Source: Bacillus altitudinis 41KF2b (GTDB lineage: Bacteria; Bacillota; Bacilli; Bacillales; Bacillaceae). Taken from it: DNA of 64,000 nucleotides. A program made the translations under genes and the position numbers. Below, piece by piece: positions 35,615 through 45,361 of the stretch. How positions within the stretch are numbered: the stretch's first letter is position 1; every line of letters begins with the position of its first letter. The notes under the pieces were generated by a model. That model worked only from the letters and a program-made list of their open reading frames with translations. It was not told where the DNA came from and did no database searches. The stretch covers positions 248,001 to 312,000 of the forward strand of contig NZ_ASJC01000002.1 in NCBI RefSeq assembly GCF_000691145.1, written 5' to 3'.

Positions 35615-36361
35615 TTAAATTGACCAATCGAGTGATTCTAAGAATGCATATACATCCTGATGAACCTTCTCTCGCTCTTTATCAAGCGTGATAACATGGC
35701 CCGATTCTTCATACCACTTTAAATGTTTTTCATCAGTCTCTACTTCGTTATAAATAATGTTTGCACTGTCTGTATTAATCATATGATCATGACGTGCCTG
35801 AACAACAAAAGTAGGTGAATAAATCATGTCAACATTGTTTCTGACATCTGCAATGAGTTCTTGAAGAGCCTTGAGTGTACCCATTGGTGTTTTCTTGAAC
35901 TCTTCCATCTCTTGCTCAATTTGATCCTCTGACTTACCCTCGAATTTTTTATAGTTACGGGCATAATCTAGTACACCCTGGTACATGACTTCTTCACTTT
36001 TTATGTACATAGGTGCACACATAGGTACAATTCCCTTTACAGGTACAGTGTAACCTAATTTCAATGAAAAAACTCCTCCGAGGGATAGTCCGCAGACCGC
36101 AATTTCCTCATAACCTTCGTCTTTTAAAAATTGATAGCCTTCTTCTACATCTTTCCACCAATCTGTAGGACCTGTATGAACAAGCTCCTCTGGCGGTACA
36201 CCGTGTCCTTTGTATTGAGGTGCATGGCATGTATAGCCTCTTTCATTCAAATAACGCCCAAGCATACGAACATCGGCTGTATTCCCAGTAAAACCGTGAA
36301 GAAGAAGCACCGCCTTTTCTCCACCTTTAAACGTAAATGGTTTTGGTGTAACAACTTTCAT
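35615..36361 (-). CDS. est: carboxylesterase, YvaK/Est30 type
   Basis: 248-aa alpha/beta hydrolase that cleaves short-chain esters; orthologue of B. subtilis YvaK and the Geobacillus Est30 type. Oxyanion region LLLHGFTGN, nucleophile Ser in VCGLSLGGV, acid Asp in VQARHDHMI and His in [10 protein letters not shown] are all visible. The ATG at 36361 is used, behind AAGGAAAGGAAG; 63 upstream bases in frame lack a site. Between secG and rnr. Confidence 0.93.
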   Translation of the reverse strand: MKVVTPKPFTFKGGEKAVLLLHGFTGNTADVRMLGRYLNERGYTCHAPQYKGHGVPPEELVHTGPTDWWKDVEEGYQFLKDEGYEEIAVCGLSLGGVFSLKLGYTVPVKGIVPMCAPMYIKSEEVMYQGVLDYARNYKKFEGKSEDQIEQEMEEFKKTPMGTLKALQELIADVRNNVDMIYSPTFVVQARHDHMINTDSANIIYNEVETDEKHLKWYEESGHVITLDKEREKVHQDVYAFLESLDWSI

Positions 36362-36440
36362 GATGTGACTTCCTTTCCTTCTGATATGGTTTATATTTTC
36401 CACTTGTATGTATGAAACAAACACAAAAGAGTGCTGATAA

Positions 36441-36471
36441 TAAAAAAAGGTCTGAAAAAAGATCAGACCTT
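36441..36471 (-). terminator. terminator of secG
   Basis: AAGGTCTGA / TCAGACCTT with a 7-base loop and seven T on the minus strand, directly after secG. est must rely on read-through or its own promoter. Confidence 0.8.
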
Positions 36472-36484
36472 CTGTTACTCGCGC

Positions 36485-36718
36485 CTACACGCCTAAATAT
36501 GCCAATGCAAGTGTTAAGATGAAGAAAAGCACTGACAAAATGACAGTTAATCGGTGAAGAATCAAGTCAAGACCTCTCGCTTTTTGCTTACCGAAAAGCT
36601 GCTCGGCTCCACCTGAAATAGCGCCTGACAGTCCTGCACTTTTACTTGATTGTAATAATACAACGATGATAAGTGCGATACTGACAATTACGAGTAATGT
36701 GATAACAAATGCGTGCAT
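36485..36718 (-). CDS. secG: preprotein translocase subunit SecG
   Basis: 77-aa two-helix subunit of the SecYEG channel. Hydrophobic helix 1 ([29 protein letters not shown] boundary), [16 protein letters not shown] loop and helix 2. ATG at 36718 behind GGAGGTG. Confidence 0.95.
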   Translation of the reverse strand: MHAFVITLLVIVSIALIIVVLLQSSKSAGLSGAISGGAEQLFGKQKARGLDLILHRLTVILSVLFFILTLALAYLGV

Positions 36719-36905
36719 GAAAACACCTCCAGACAAACTGGTACACATAACTTTATTTTACATGAAAACAAGGTGCATGTCACGAAACATCAAAATAAAG
36801 ATTTCCTATATATTGTCGACTTTATTTGTCATTTTGATTCAATTTCGCTCCAATGGATTGTATGCAGCATTTTTTATATGCAATTTTTGAGGTTAAAAAA
36901 CGTTT

Positions 36906-37196
36906 TTAGCGAGTTGCTTCTTCTTTTAAGAGCTGTTTTAATTCTACTAACAACCGTTCAGCTCCTTCAGGACTCAGCACGACGTTACCGTTTCCATAGC
37001 TTTTGTTGTATTTCGTTATTTGGCCAGTTAATAAGCAGCTCTTATCTGCATCATATTTTTTCAGCATAATGGTTTGATCTTCGATGAAAATTTCTAACAG
37101 CTGCTCTTCTTTTATATTGAGTACCTTTCGCATTTCTGAAGGCAGAACAATTCTGCCAAGCGAATCAATGTGTCTTACCATTCCAGTTCTTTTCAA
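36906..37196 (-). CDS. AbrB/Abh-family transition-state regulator paralogue
   Basis: 96 aa. The N-terminal swapped-hairpin DNA-binding domain reads TGMVRHIDSLGRIVLPSEMRKVLNI; the C-terminal domain LLTGQITKYNKSYGNGNVVLSPEGAERLLVEL matches the Abh/AbrB oligomerisation region. TTG start at 37196, behind AAGGAGG with 8-base spacing. It is neither AbrB nor Abh by context (those lie elsewhere in Bacillus), so it looks like an extra paralogue. Same strand as the next HTH gene, 37 bases downstream of it. Confidence 0.8.
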   Translation of the reverse strand: MKRTGMVRHIDSLGRIVLPSEMRKVLNIKEEQLLEIFIEDQTIMLKKYDADKSCLLTGQITKYNKSYGNGNVVLSPEGAERLLVELKQLLKEEATR

Positions 37197-37233
37197 TGAA
37201 GCCGCCTCCTTAATGATCATACGATGATTTCAT

Positions 37234-37467
37234 TTATTGACTTTTGTCAACATCTTCATAGTAAAATAAATCTTCAAATTTTTTATCAAAGTAATGAATC
37301 ATTTTGCCAATGACAAGCTGTCCTGGCTTCCGGTGACCATTCAATACCCTGCTGAGTGTGGCAGGAGAGATGCCAATTTCATCTGCGAGCTGATTTAAAG
37401 ACATATCGTTTTCGATCATATACTGCATCACAAATGCCCGCCTGATCTGAATCTTTTCGACCATCAT
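37234..37467 (-). CDS. yvzC: small XRE-family regulator YvzC
   Basis: 77-aa protein that is almost wholly a helix-turn-helix domain (MSLNQLADEIGISPATLSRVLNGHRKPG). Matches B. subtilis YvzC in size and position beside secG and rghR. Role unknown. Upstream is a 150-base gap shared with divergent rghR-type genes. Confidence 0.8.
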   Translation of the reverse strand: MMVEKIQIRRAFVMQYMIENDMSLNQLADEIGISPATLSRVLNGHRKPGQLVIGKMIHYFDKKFEDLFYYEDVDKSQ

Positions 37468-37526
37468 TACAACCTCCTATAGGATCAATATGTACAACAT
37501 GTAGGACTCTCATATCTCCCGGATTC

Positions 37527-37547
37527 ATTAACTTATGTCAACACTTT
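37527..37547 (+). promoter_or_regulatory. shared upstream element of the rghR paralogues, copy 1
   Basis: ATTAACTTATGTCAACACTTT about 75-95 bases before the first rghR-type gene. A matching ATTAACTAATGTCAATATTTT stands at 38055-38075 before the second (17 of 21 identical). The conservation in non-coding DNA suggests an operator, perhaps for these regulators themselves. Confidence 0.45.
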
Positions 37548-37621
37548 TACGCCCTTTCTATTTCCTTTGGTCAATGATCATACTAAAATAAGTCATATAC
37601 TGAAATGTGAGGTTCGATGAC

Positions 37622-38026
37622 ATGAATCACTTTGGTGAACAATTACGCATTTTAAGAGAGAATAGAAAGATGTCTGTCAATCAACTCGCCATGTATTCAG
37701 GCGTAAGCGCTGCCGGTATTTCTCGGATTGAGAATGGAAAGCGTGGTGTGCCAAAGCCTTTAACCATAAAAAAATTAGCACGCGCTTTGAAGGTGCCTTA
37801 TGAGGATTTAATGTTGCTTGCCGGTTATATTGAACAGGAAAAAGTGCATGAAATGAAACCGAAATATGAGTCCATATTAAAAATCTATCAAACGGCGCTT
37901 CAAAAGGATGTAGAACATCTCCCTATTTTCGATGGAGACCAATGGGAAACACTCACCGCACAAGACATCATCCAGCTGAATCAATACTTTCTCACGCTCA
38001 TTAACCAAAAAAAGGCGAACAAATAG
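37622..38026 (+). CDS. XRE-family repressor, RghR paralogue A
   Basis: 134 aa. N-terminal helix-turn-helix (MSVNQLAMYSGVSAAGISRIENGKRG, ~17-42) nearly identical to RghR of B. subtilis, which represses rapG, rapH and rapD and so acts on competence and quorum sensing. The C-terminal half (ending DIIQLNQYFLTLINQKK) is of RghR type. ATG at 37622 behind GTGAGG, not the GTG at 37607 which overlaps the site. No rap gene lies in the window. Confidence 0.85.
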   Translation: MNHFGEQLRILRENRKMSVNQLAMYSGVSAAGISRIENGKRGVPKPLTIKKLARALKVPYEDLMLLAGYIEQEKVHEMKPKYESILKIYQTALQKDVEHLPIFDGDQWETLTAQDIIQLNQYFLTLINQKKANK

Positions 38027-38054
38027 CGGGGCATAAACTTAAGATACATCCACC

Positions 38055-38075
38055 ATTAACTAATGTCAATATTTT
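38055..38075 (+). promoter_or_regulatory. shared upstream element of the rghR paralogues, copy 2
   Basis: ATTAACTAATGTCAATATTTT, about 82-102 bases before the second paralogue, the counterpart of 37527-37547. Confidence 0.45.
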
Positions 38076-38156
38076 CATGGTGCACTTATTGCCAATAGTC
38101 AACAAATCAGGTACACTAGAGATAACTAATCTTTAACCATGTGAGGTTTTGAGTTG

Positions 38157-38558
38157 ATGAACTTCGGTGCATATTTAAGAGCATTACGTGAGAAAAGGAA
38201 ACTATCGGTGAACCAATTAGCGATGTATTCAGAGGTCAGCGCTGCTGGTATTTCTCGGATTGAAAACGGGAAACGCGGCATTCCGAAACCTCCTACAATT
38301 AAAAAACTAGCAGGTGCATTAAAAGTACCTTATGAGGACATGATGCAGGCTGCAGGGTATATTGAAGAAGCGTCTTCTGCCTATGTCATAAAGGAAGAAG
38401 AAACGGCTTTTACCCAAATAAAAGAAGCAGCAGAGCAATATGAACTTGATGATCTTGAAATATTTAATGGGGACATATGGTCCACCCTTTCTAAACATGA
38501 AATAGAGGATTTAAACCGCTATTTGTTATTTCTACTAAACAGCCGTTCGTCATCGTAA
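38157..38558 (+). CDS. XRE-family repressor, RghR paralogue B
   Basis: 133 aa; same layout as paralogue A with nearly the same DNA-binding helix (VSAAGISRIENGKRGIPKP), so both may bind the same sites, while the C-terminal halves have diverged (EEETAFTQIKEAAEQYELDDLEIF here). ATG at 38157 behind GTGAGG. Tandem duplication with separate upstream regions, since the copies are 130 bases apart and each has the shared element. Confidence 0.85.
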   Translation: MNFGAYLRALREKRKLSVNQLAMYSEVSAAGISRIENGKRGIPKPPTIKKLAGALKVPYEDMMQAAGYIEEASSAYVIKEEETAFTQIKEAAEQYELDDLEIFNGDIWSTLSKHEIEDLNRYLLFLLNSRSSS

Positions 38559-38640
38559 AATGTTTTGATCATTGACAAGCTTTTTGCGCCGATTTTTGAC
38601 AGAATTACGGTATAATGGGTTCAGATTGGAGTGAAGAAAG

Positions 38641-38961
38641 ATGAATCAATCTGATATGTGCCCGCGGTTTGAAAAAGCAGTTGAGTTATTAAGTAAACGC
38701 TGGGTGGCACTGATTGTTTTTCAGCTTCTCTCAGGTTCACAGCGCTTTAGTGAAATCGAAGCAGCTCTGACCAATTTAAGCGGAAGGGTTTTATCTGAGA
38801 GATTAAAAGAGCTGGAAGCAGCAGGCATTGTAAAACGGGAGGTTTTTGCTGAAACACCCGTGCGTATTGAGTATTCATTAACTGATATGGGGCGCTCACT
38901 TGCACCCGTTTTTGAGGAAATTGCGAAGTGGTCCTCTGAATGGATCACACTTGAATCATAA
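38641..38961 (+). CDS. catR: HxlR/DUF24-family redox regulator, CatR (YvaP)-like
   Basis: 106-aa winged-helix repressor. A single Cys at position 7 (MNQSDMCPRFEKAV) corresponds to Cys7 of B. subtilis CatR, which forms intersubunit disulfides on exposure to quinones and diamide. The wing is RVLSERLKELEAAGIVKRE. Its location between rghR and opuC fits yvaP. In B. subtilis CatR regulates the catDE catechol dioxygenase, not seen here. A TATAAT stands at 38611-38616. Symbol is moderately sure. Confidence 0.7.
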   Translation: MNQSDMCPRFEKAVELLSKRWVALIVFQLLSGSQRFSEIEAALTNLSGRVLSERLKELEAAGIVKREVFAETPVRIEYSLTDMGRSLAPVFEEIAKWSSEWITLES

Positions 38962-38993
38962 ATGTCTCCTGATGTGAGCCGCCTAATCATGAT

Positions 38994-39028
38994 AAAAAAA
39001 CCTCCCCTACAGATGTAGAGGAGGTTTT
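38994..39028 (-). terminator. terminator of the opuC operon
   Basis: CCTCCTCTAC / GTAGGGGAGG hairpin (minus strand) with A-run before and seven T after; convergent with the catR-like gene, so it may serve both. Confidence 0.85.
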
Positions 39029-39042
39029 GTCTTTTCAAGCAT

Positions 39043-39732
39043 TTATGCGGACGTCATGTTTTTTTCAGCTAACGCCTTGCTTTCTTTTTTCTTGTTGGTT
39101 GGGCTTAAATAGCGTTCAAGCCAGCCCATGACCAGGTCGGCAATAATGGCCATGAGCGCAGTTGGAATAGCACCTGCTAAAATAATGGCTGTTCCGTTTG
39201 TCGCGTTTGATCCTCTGATGATGATATCACCAAGTCCTCCTGCACCAACAAATGTCCCAATCGCTGTAATACCGATTGCGATCACAAGTGCGGTTCTTAA
39301 ACCAGCCATAATGACAGATAAAGCAAGCGGTAATTCAACCATTCTCAGCACTTGCCATTTCGTCATACCCATCGCTTTCCCCGATTCTAAATAGGCATGC
39401 TCAATGCTGACAATACCTGTGTACGTGTTACGGATAATCGGCAGAAGCGAATACAAAAAGAGTGATAAGATGACTGTATTTGCGCCAAGTCCTAATACAA
39501 GCATCAACACAGAAAGCATCGCTAACGCTGGAATGGTTTGAATGACATTGGTTATTGCGAACACCCAATTGCTCAGTTTGCGATAATGCGCCACAAAGAT
39601 GCCGACTGGTATTCCGACAATTGCCGCAAACAATACCCCATACGCTGACATGAGGAAATGCCGGTAAAATTCTTCTAACACATATGAACCGTTCTGTTGA
39701 TAATACGCCCATAATTGCTGCAGTGTGTCCAT
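39043..39732 (-). CDS. opuCD: glycine betaine/carnitine/choline ABC transporter permease OpuCD
   Basis: 229-aa permease with about six helices; the ATPase-docking loop is LESGKAMGMTKWQVLRMVELPLALSVIMAG. ATG at 39732 behind GGGAGGTG gives the same length and start (MDTLQQLW) as B. subtilis OpuCD. Last gene of opuCA-CB-CC-CD. Confidence 0.92.
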   Translation of the reverse strand: MDTLQQLWAYYQQNGSYVLEEFYRHFLMSAYGVLFAAIVGIPVGIFVAHYRKLSNWVFAITNVIQTIPALAMLSVLMLVLGLGANTVILSLFLYSLLPIIRNTYTGIVSIEHAYLESGKAMGMTKWQVLRMVELPLALSVIMAGLRTALVIAIGITAIGTFVGAGGLGDIIIRGSNATNGTAIILAGAIPTALMAIIADLVMGWLERYLSPTNKKKESKALAEKNMTSA

Positions 39733-39753
39733 CAGCTCTGACACCTCCCAATC

Positions 39754-41338
<1,585 letters not shown>

Positions 41339-41351
41339 GTGTACACCTCCC

Positions 41352-42500
41352 TTAGTTCATTTCAGTGACAGCCTCCGGGGTATCTTCTCCCCAAATAGAG
41401 TCATATACGACATCTACAAGACTTGCACGTGTGACGATGCCTTTTAAGTGCCCTTTTGCATCGACAACCGGTACATATTTAATGCCGCGTATTAAGATCT
41501 TTCGGACAGTATCTCTAAGAAGCGCACCTTCTTGTACTGTATAAAATTCTGTATTTAAAATATCGCCAACGAAGGCTGCTTTTCTGCGGTTTGCATCGAT
41601 GGTTTCAATGTCGATATAGCCTTTCAGCACATGATTTTCATCAACGACAAGCAGGGAATCAACCCGCTTTTCTCTCATAATAAAGATGGCATCTGTCAAT
41701 GTTTTTTCGACGGTAATTGTGACTGGAGATGTGTTCATCATTTGTTCCACACGTTCCATATTCGGATTTGACTGAAGCAGACGTTCTTTCCCGATGAATT
41801 CTTCTACGAATTCGTTCACAGGGTTACGTAAAATATCATCTGGCGTGCCCACTTGGACAATCTCTCCATCTTTTAAAATGACAATGCGGTCTGCAAGTTT
41901 AATCGCTTCATCCATGTCATGTGTGACGAATACGATTGTTTTATTTAACGTTTTTTGCAGTTTCTTAAATTCTTCCTGCAATGAATCTCTTGTGATCGGG
42001 TCAAGTGCTCCAAATGGTTCATCCATCAGGATTAAAGGGGGTTCTGCTGCGAGTGCGCGAAGAACGCCGATACGCTGCTGCTGTCCTCCACTGAGTTCAT
42101 GCGGGTAACGCTCTAAGTATTCCGGCCCCATGTCAACGAGTTTGAGCAATTCACGCGCTCGTTCTTTTCGTTTTTCTTCCGGCCACTTCAACAGCTTCGG
42201 CACAAGGGAAATGTTTTGTGCGATGGTCATATGAGGGAAAAGTCCAATTTGCTGAATCACATAACCAATTTCTCTTCTTAATTGGACTGGATCTTTTTTC
42301 ATAATGTTTTCTCCCTCGATCAATATGTTTCCTGAGGAAGGTTCAATCAGTCGGTTAATCATCTTCATGGTTGTCGTTTTTCCACAGCCACTCGGTCCAA
42401 TAAAACAAATAAATTCTCCTTTTGCTATTTCTAAATCAATATTTTTGACAGCTTTTTTTCCGCCTTTATACGTCTTAGATACATTCTCTAGTTTCAGCAA
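41352..42500 (-). CDS. opuCA: osmoprotectant ABC transporter ATPase OpuCA with CBS domains
   Basis: 382 aa. ATPase domain with GPSGCGKTT, LSGGQQQRIG, LILMDEPFGALD and FVTHDMDEA; C-terminal tandem CBS domains (from about residue 255: MMNTSPVTITVEKTLTDA... and VQEGALLRDTVRKIL). CBS domains of OpuCA bind c-di-AMP in related Firmicutes and inhibit uptake. The start is TTG at 42500 (TTG CTG AAA CTA) with GGAGGTG in front; it gives the MLKLE start of B. subtilis. Operator-like repeat upstream. Confidence 0.93.
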   Translation of the reverse strand: MLKLENVSKTYKGGKKAVKNIDLEIAKGEFICFIGPSGCGKTTTMKMINRLIEPSSGNILIEGENIMKKDPVQLRREIGYVIQQIGLFPHMTIAQNISLVPKLLKWPEEKRKERARELLKLVDMGPEYLERYPHELSGGQQQRIGVLRALAAEPPLILMDEPFGALDPITRDSLQEEFKKLQKTLNKTIVFVTHDMDEAIKLADRIVILKDGEIVQVGTPDDILRNPVNEFVEEFIGKERLLQSNPNMERVEQMMNTSPVTITVEKTLTDAIFIMREKRVDSLLVVDENHVLKGYIDIETIDANRRKAAFVGDILNTEFYTVQEGALLRDTVRKILIRGIKYVPVVDAKGHLKGIVTRASLVDVVYDSIWGEDTPEAVTEMN

Positions 42501-42555
42501 ATGAGACACCTCCAATTAGTCGGATATATATTTTCAGAAAATTTACACCTTATTT

Positions 42556-42588
42556 ATTATAGTGCAAACTTTATAAAATAAAAAGTTT
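42556..42588 (-). promoter_or_regulatory. opuC promoter with candidate OpcR operator
   Basis: A TATAAT -10 (42556-42561, minus strand) lacks a good -35; the place is taken by an inverted repeat AAACTTTTTA-N3-TATAAAGTTT (42566-42588). Osmotically induced Opu promoters and GbsR-type control of opuC by the divergent OpcR are known in B. subtilis; this repeat is a plausible site. Confidence 0.55.
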
Positions 42589-42769
42589 ACAATGTGTTTG
42601 TATTGCATAAGATTTATTTAAAATTTTCAGTTAACGGCCTGATATGTACCGATCCCTCCTTTTTCCTCCAACTTACGAGCAAATACTCAATATTTATTGT
42701 TTTCATCAACAAACAGGTATATGATATATTGTGTTACAAATTGTCAGTCGTGAAGGGATGAAGCGGGGA

Positions 42770-43306
42770 ATGGACAAGCAAGCGTTAGGCGCCATTCAAA
42801 AAGCACAGGATCATTATATTGAAAAAGCTGCCGAGAACATGAATGCCTTTGGTCTTTCTGCCACAGTGGGTAGAGTGCTTGGTATCATTCATATGAACCG
42901 TAAACCAATGACGCTCGGTGAGCTCTCAGAGGCGACCGGCATGAGCAAAACAAGAATGAGTCAAGTCGTTCGAGAAATGCTTGATCTGAATATTGCTGAA
43001 AAGGTTTATGAAAAAGGAATACGCAAAGATTTATATGACGTTGAGCAAGATCAATATCAAACCTTTATTTCATTGTTTGCAGCCAATTGGTCACGTGTTG
43101 TCAGCAAAAATCGCAAGGCACATAAGAAGACATGCAAGGAATTGCTGGAGCTGCTTGAACAAGATGACCTGCCAGAAGAAACAGTAGATAAAATCAATCT
43201 TCTTCTTTCAGAAATCAAGGAAAGTCTCGATTATTATGACTGGATTAGCCGTTTAATTGAGTTCTTTGAAAGTGAAGAAGTATTTCAACATGTGCCAAAA
43301 CCTTAA
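42770..43306 (+). CDS. opcR: GbsR/MarR-type repressor OpcR of opuC
   Basis: 178 aa from the ATG at 42770 (MDKQALG). Winged helix LGELSEATGMSKTRMSQVVREMLDLNIAEKVYEKGIRKDLY, then an aromatic-rich C-terminal region (ESLDYYDWISRLIEFFES) of GbsR type. The start is uncertain: an ATG at 42758 and a GTG at 42731 are in frame, and GAAGGG lies 12 bases before 42770. TTGTTT-17-TATGAT just upstream is its promoter. Divergent from opuCA, as opcR is in B. subtilis. Confidence 0.85.
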   Translation: MDKQALGAIQKAQDHYIEKAAENMNAFGLSATVGRVLGIIHMNRKPMTLGELSEATGMSKTRMSQVVREMLDLNIAEKVYEKGIRKDLYDVEQDQYQTFISLFAANWSRVVSKNRKAHKKTCKELLELLEQDDLPEETVDKINLLLSEIKESLDYYDWISRLIEFFESEEVFQHVPKP

Positions 43307-43352
43307 AAAAGCTGTTTTATTTTACAATTTTGTAGAAAAAAACAGCTTTTTT
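43305..43352. terminator. bidirectional terminator between opcR and yvbG
   Basis: AAAAAAGCTGTTTT and AAAACAGCTTTTTT arms around a 20-base loop between convergent genes. Confidence 0.85.
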
Positions 43353-43360
43353 ATATACAC

Positions 43361-43996
43361 TTATGACATCAGCATTGGGAACATCCCTTTGATCCCTGCG
43401 CCAATCATCTCTACTGCCACAACAGCTAGAATCAATCCCATTAATCGTGTCACGACATTCATCTCTGTTTTCCCCATTTTTCGCATAATGAAACTTGAAT
43501 AATGAAATGCATAATAGGTCATGGCAAGTACAACCACAATGCCAATAAGAATCGCAAGCAGATGAAGCGTTACTTGGTGGCTTCCTGGCGTTAAGCTCAT
43601 GACGGTCGCAATTGTACCAGGTCCGGCAATGATCGGAATGGCGAGCGGGGTCACCGAAACATCGGCCTTCTCCTTGCTTTCTGCCTTTTCATCCGAATGA
43701 GGGTTTTGAACATGTGATTCTTTTGCATTCAGCAGATTGTAAGCGATACCAAAAATAAAAATACCTCCGGCGATACGGAGTGCATGGATATCAATGCCAA
43801 ACAATTTGAAAATGAGCCTGCCTGCCAAAAGAAAGGCAATCAAAATCATAAAAGACACAACAATCGCTTTTTTGGCCGTCTGGGAACGTTCTTTCTCAGA
43901 ATAGCCTTCTGTTAAAGTGATGAAAAGAGGCACGTTTCCAATGGGATTTGAGACAGCAAATAATGACACAATGACATGAATCATAAAGGAAATCAA
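43361..43996 (-). CDS. yvbG: MarC/UPF0056 family membrane protein YvbG
   Basis: 211-aa inner-membrane protein with six helices; family signatures AVSNPIGNVPLFITLT and TPLAIPIIAGPGTIATV. Despite the MarC name the family has no proven transport role. The start is TTG at 43996 behind AAAGGAGGG (7-base spacing), giving the same length as B. subtilis YvbG; a much longer frame to 44275 is an artefact overlapping the divergent gene. Confidence 0.9.
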   Translation of the reverse strand: MISFMIHVIVSLFAVSNPIGNVPLFITLTEGYSEKERSQTAKKAIVVSFMILIAFLLAGRLIFKLFGIDIHALRIAGGIFIFGIAYNLLNAKESHVQNPHSDEKAESKEKADVSVTPLAIPIIAGPGTIATVMSLTPGSHQVTLHLLAILIGIVVVLAMTYYAFHYSSFIMRKMGKTEMNVVTRLMGLILAVVAVEMIGAGIKGMFPMLMS

Positions 43997-44114
43997 CAGA
44001 CACCCTCCTTTTTTCATAGTGTCTGCTAATCTGATGCGAATATCCCCTTGTTCTGTTAAAACCTGGTTTGTTTTAACCGATGATAATAGAGGTTTAACGA
44101 AAGGGGAATAGAAC

Positions 44115-44579
44115 ATGAAAAAAAACATCACGATCATTGTCTTGTCTGTGATCATCCTAGGTGCAACTGGCTGGATTGTGTGGCAGCAGCAGTCGCTCAC
44201 CGCGGCAGAGAAAAAACACCAGCAAGAAACCAGAACGAACGATAAGCAGCTGGCACAGTTAAAGTCAGAAGGCACGGATATGAAAGATGAAATCGATGGT
44301 CAAAAAAAGGAATTGTCCACCGTCACAAACAAGCTGAAGAAAGAAAAGAAGGCGCATCAAAAAGAAACCAAACAGCGTAAAGCGCTTGAGTTAAAAATAG
44401 ATCAGCTTCAAAAAGAACTGGCATCAGCGAAAGCAACGGCTCAAGCGAATAAGCAGGCAGCACAAACGACTAGGAAAACAACTGTTAAGAAAGACCCAAA
44501 TGTCACCCATCATCCTCCTTCTCAATGGGTGCAGGATCAATATGATTGGGGTGTTAAACAAGGGTATATCAAAGAATAG
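44115..44579 (+). CDS. membrane-anchored coiled-coil protein of unknown function
   Basis: 154 aa: one N-terminal signal anchor (ITIIVLSVIILGATGWIVW), then a long Lys/Glu/Gln-rich coiled coil (about 28-118) and a short C-terminal motif HHPPSQWVQDQYDWGVKQGYIKE that looks like part of an SLH-type or S-layer-like repeat ending but is too short to assign. Ribosome site AAAGGGGAA. Fifteen bases before yvbK, so co-transcribed. I do not recognise a family. Confidence 0.75.
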   Translation: MKKNITIIVLSVIILGATGWIVWQQQSLTAAEKKHQQETRTNDKQLAQLKSEGTDMKDEIDGQKKELSTVTNKLKKEKKAHQKETKQRKALELKIDQLQKELASAKATAQANKQAAQTTRKTTVKKDPNVTHHPPSQWVQDQYDWGVKQGYIKE

Positions 44580-44594
44580 AGAGGATGAAATGAT

Positions 44595-45059
44595 TTGATA
44601 CAGATTCGGCCATTGTCTCATGATCAATCTGTTCCTATGGATCTTTTACTATTAGCTGACCCTTCAACTGAAAAAGTCATTGCCTATGTACAATCTGGTT
44701 CTTGTTATGTTGCTTTTCATAAACAGGACATGATTGGTGTGTATGTTCTGACGCCTCTGTCTCAGCAGACAGTGGAAATCATGAATGTCGCCGTGAAAGA
44801 GTCATGGCAAGGTAGAGGAATTGGGAAGCAGCTGATCCGCCATGCTATTTCAGAAGCCAAGGCAGCTGGCTTTCATACAATTGAAATTGGCACAGGCAAC
44901 TCTAGTATTCAGCAGCTCGCCCTTTATCAAAAATGCGGTTTTCGCATGGCGTCTATCGATCACGATTTCTTTCTGAAGCACTATGATGAACCGATTTATG
45001 AGAACGGTATTCAGTGTATGGATATGGTGCGGTTGTCACTCGTTCTTCAAGCAGACTGA
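44595..45059 (+). CDS. yvbK: GNAT-family N-acetyltransferase YvbK
   Basis: 154 aa. Acetyl-CoA site VAVKESWQGRGIGKQLIRHAI and the C-terminal LYQKCGFR of GNAT enzymes. TTG start at 44595 behind AGAGAGGATG. Matches B. subtilis YvbK, which also precedes eno; substrate unknown. Confidence 0.85.
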   Translation: MIQIRPLSHDQSVPMDLLLLADPSTEKVIAYVQSGSCYVAFHKQDMIGVYVLTPLSQQTVEIMNVAVKESWQGRGIGKQLIRHAISEAKAAGFHTIEIGTGNSSIQQLALYQKCGFRMASIDHDFFLKHYDEPIYENGIQCMDMVRLSLVLQAD

Positions 45060-45082
45060 CTTCATTCAGCCTGCTTTTTTTA
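45050..45082. terminator. terminator of yvbK
   Basis: AGCAG-A-CTGA / TCAG-C-CTGCT stem with one mismatch, then seven T on the plus strand, overlapping the end of yvbK and meeting the convergent 45080 gene. Confidence 0.7.
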
Positions 45083-45361
45083 TGTTCTGCTCTTTTTCAC
45101 TGCATGAATCACATATTGAATCAAGAAGTAGAGAGCGGCACCCGCTAAAAAACAGACCACGCACCCAAAGAGCGTTGCCTCTGAGCTGAATTGATACTGT
45201 TCAATTTTCATGATATAAAATGGCATACCAAATAGAGTTGGACTTGATTCAACATGATGAACCTCTAGCAGCATTAAAAATACTGGTGTCATAAACACAG
45301 CAAACACATAAAGCATCGCAAGCGTTAAGCCGCTAGAAAACGAATGAAATACTTTAACCAT
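45080..45361 (-). CDS. small three-helix membrane protein of the 45-48 kb peptide/ABC operon
   Basis: 93 aa; helices at about 9-34, 60-80 and a basic end (VIHAVKKSRT). The ATG follows the previous stop directly (TAAATG) and AAAGGAGAG spans the end of that gene, so it is translated with it. Last gene of the five-gene operon. No family recognised; a small membrane protein at the end of such operons is often an immunity factor, which is inference. Confidence 0.7.
   Translation of the reverse strand: MVKVFHSFSSGLTLAMLYVFAVFMTPVFLMLLEVHHVESSPTLFGMPFYIMKIEQYQFSSEATLFGCVVCFLAGAALYFLIQYVIHAVKKSRT

Noticed and set aside
43361-44275. Longer MarC-family frame of 304 aa
   Set aside because: The extra N-terminus is Cys-rich nonsense antisense to the 44115 gene; AAAGGAGGG plus TTG at 43996 gives the normal family length.
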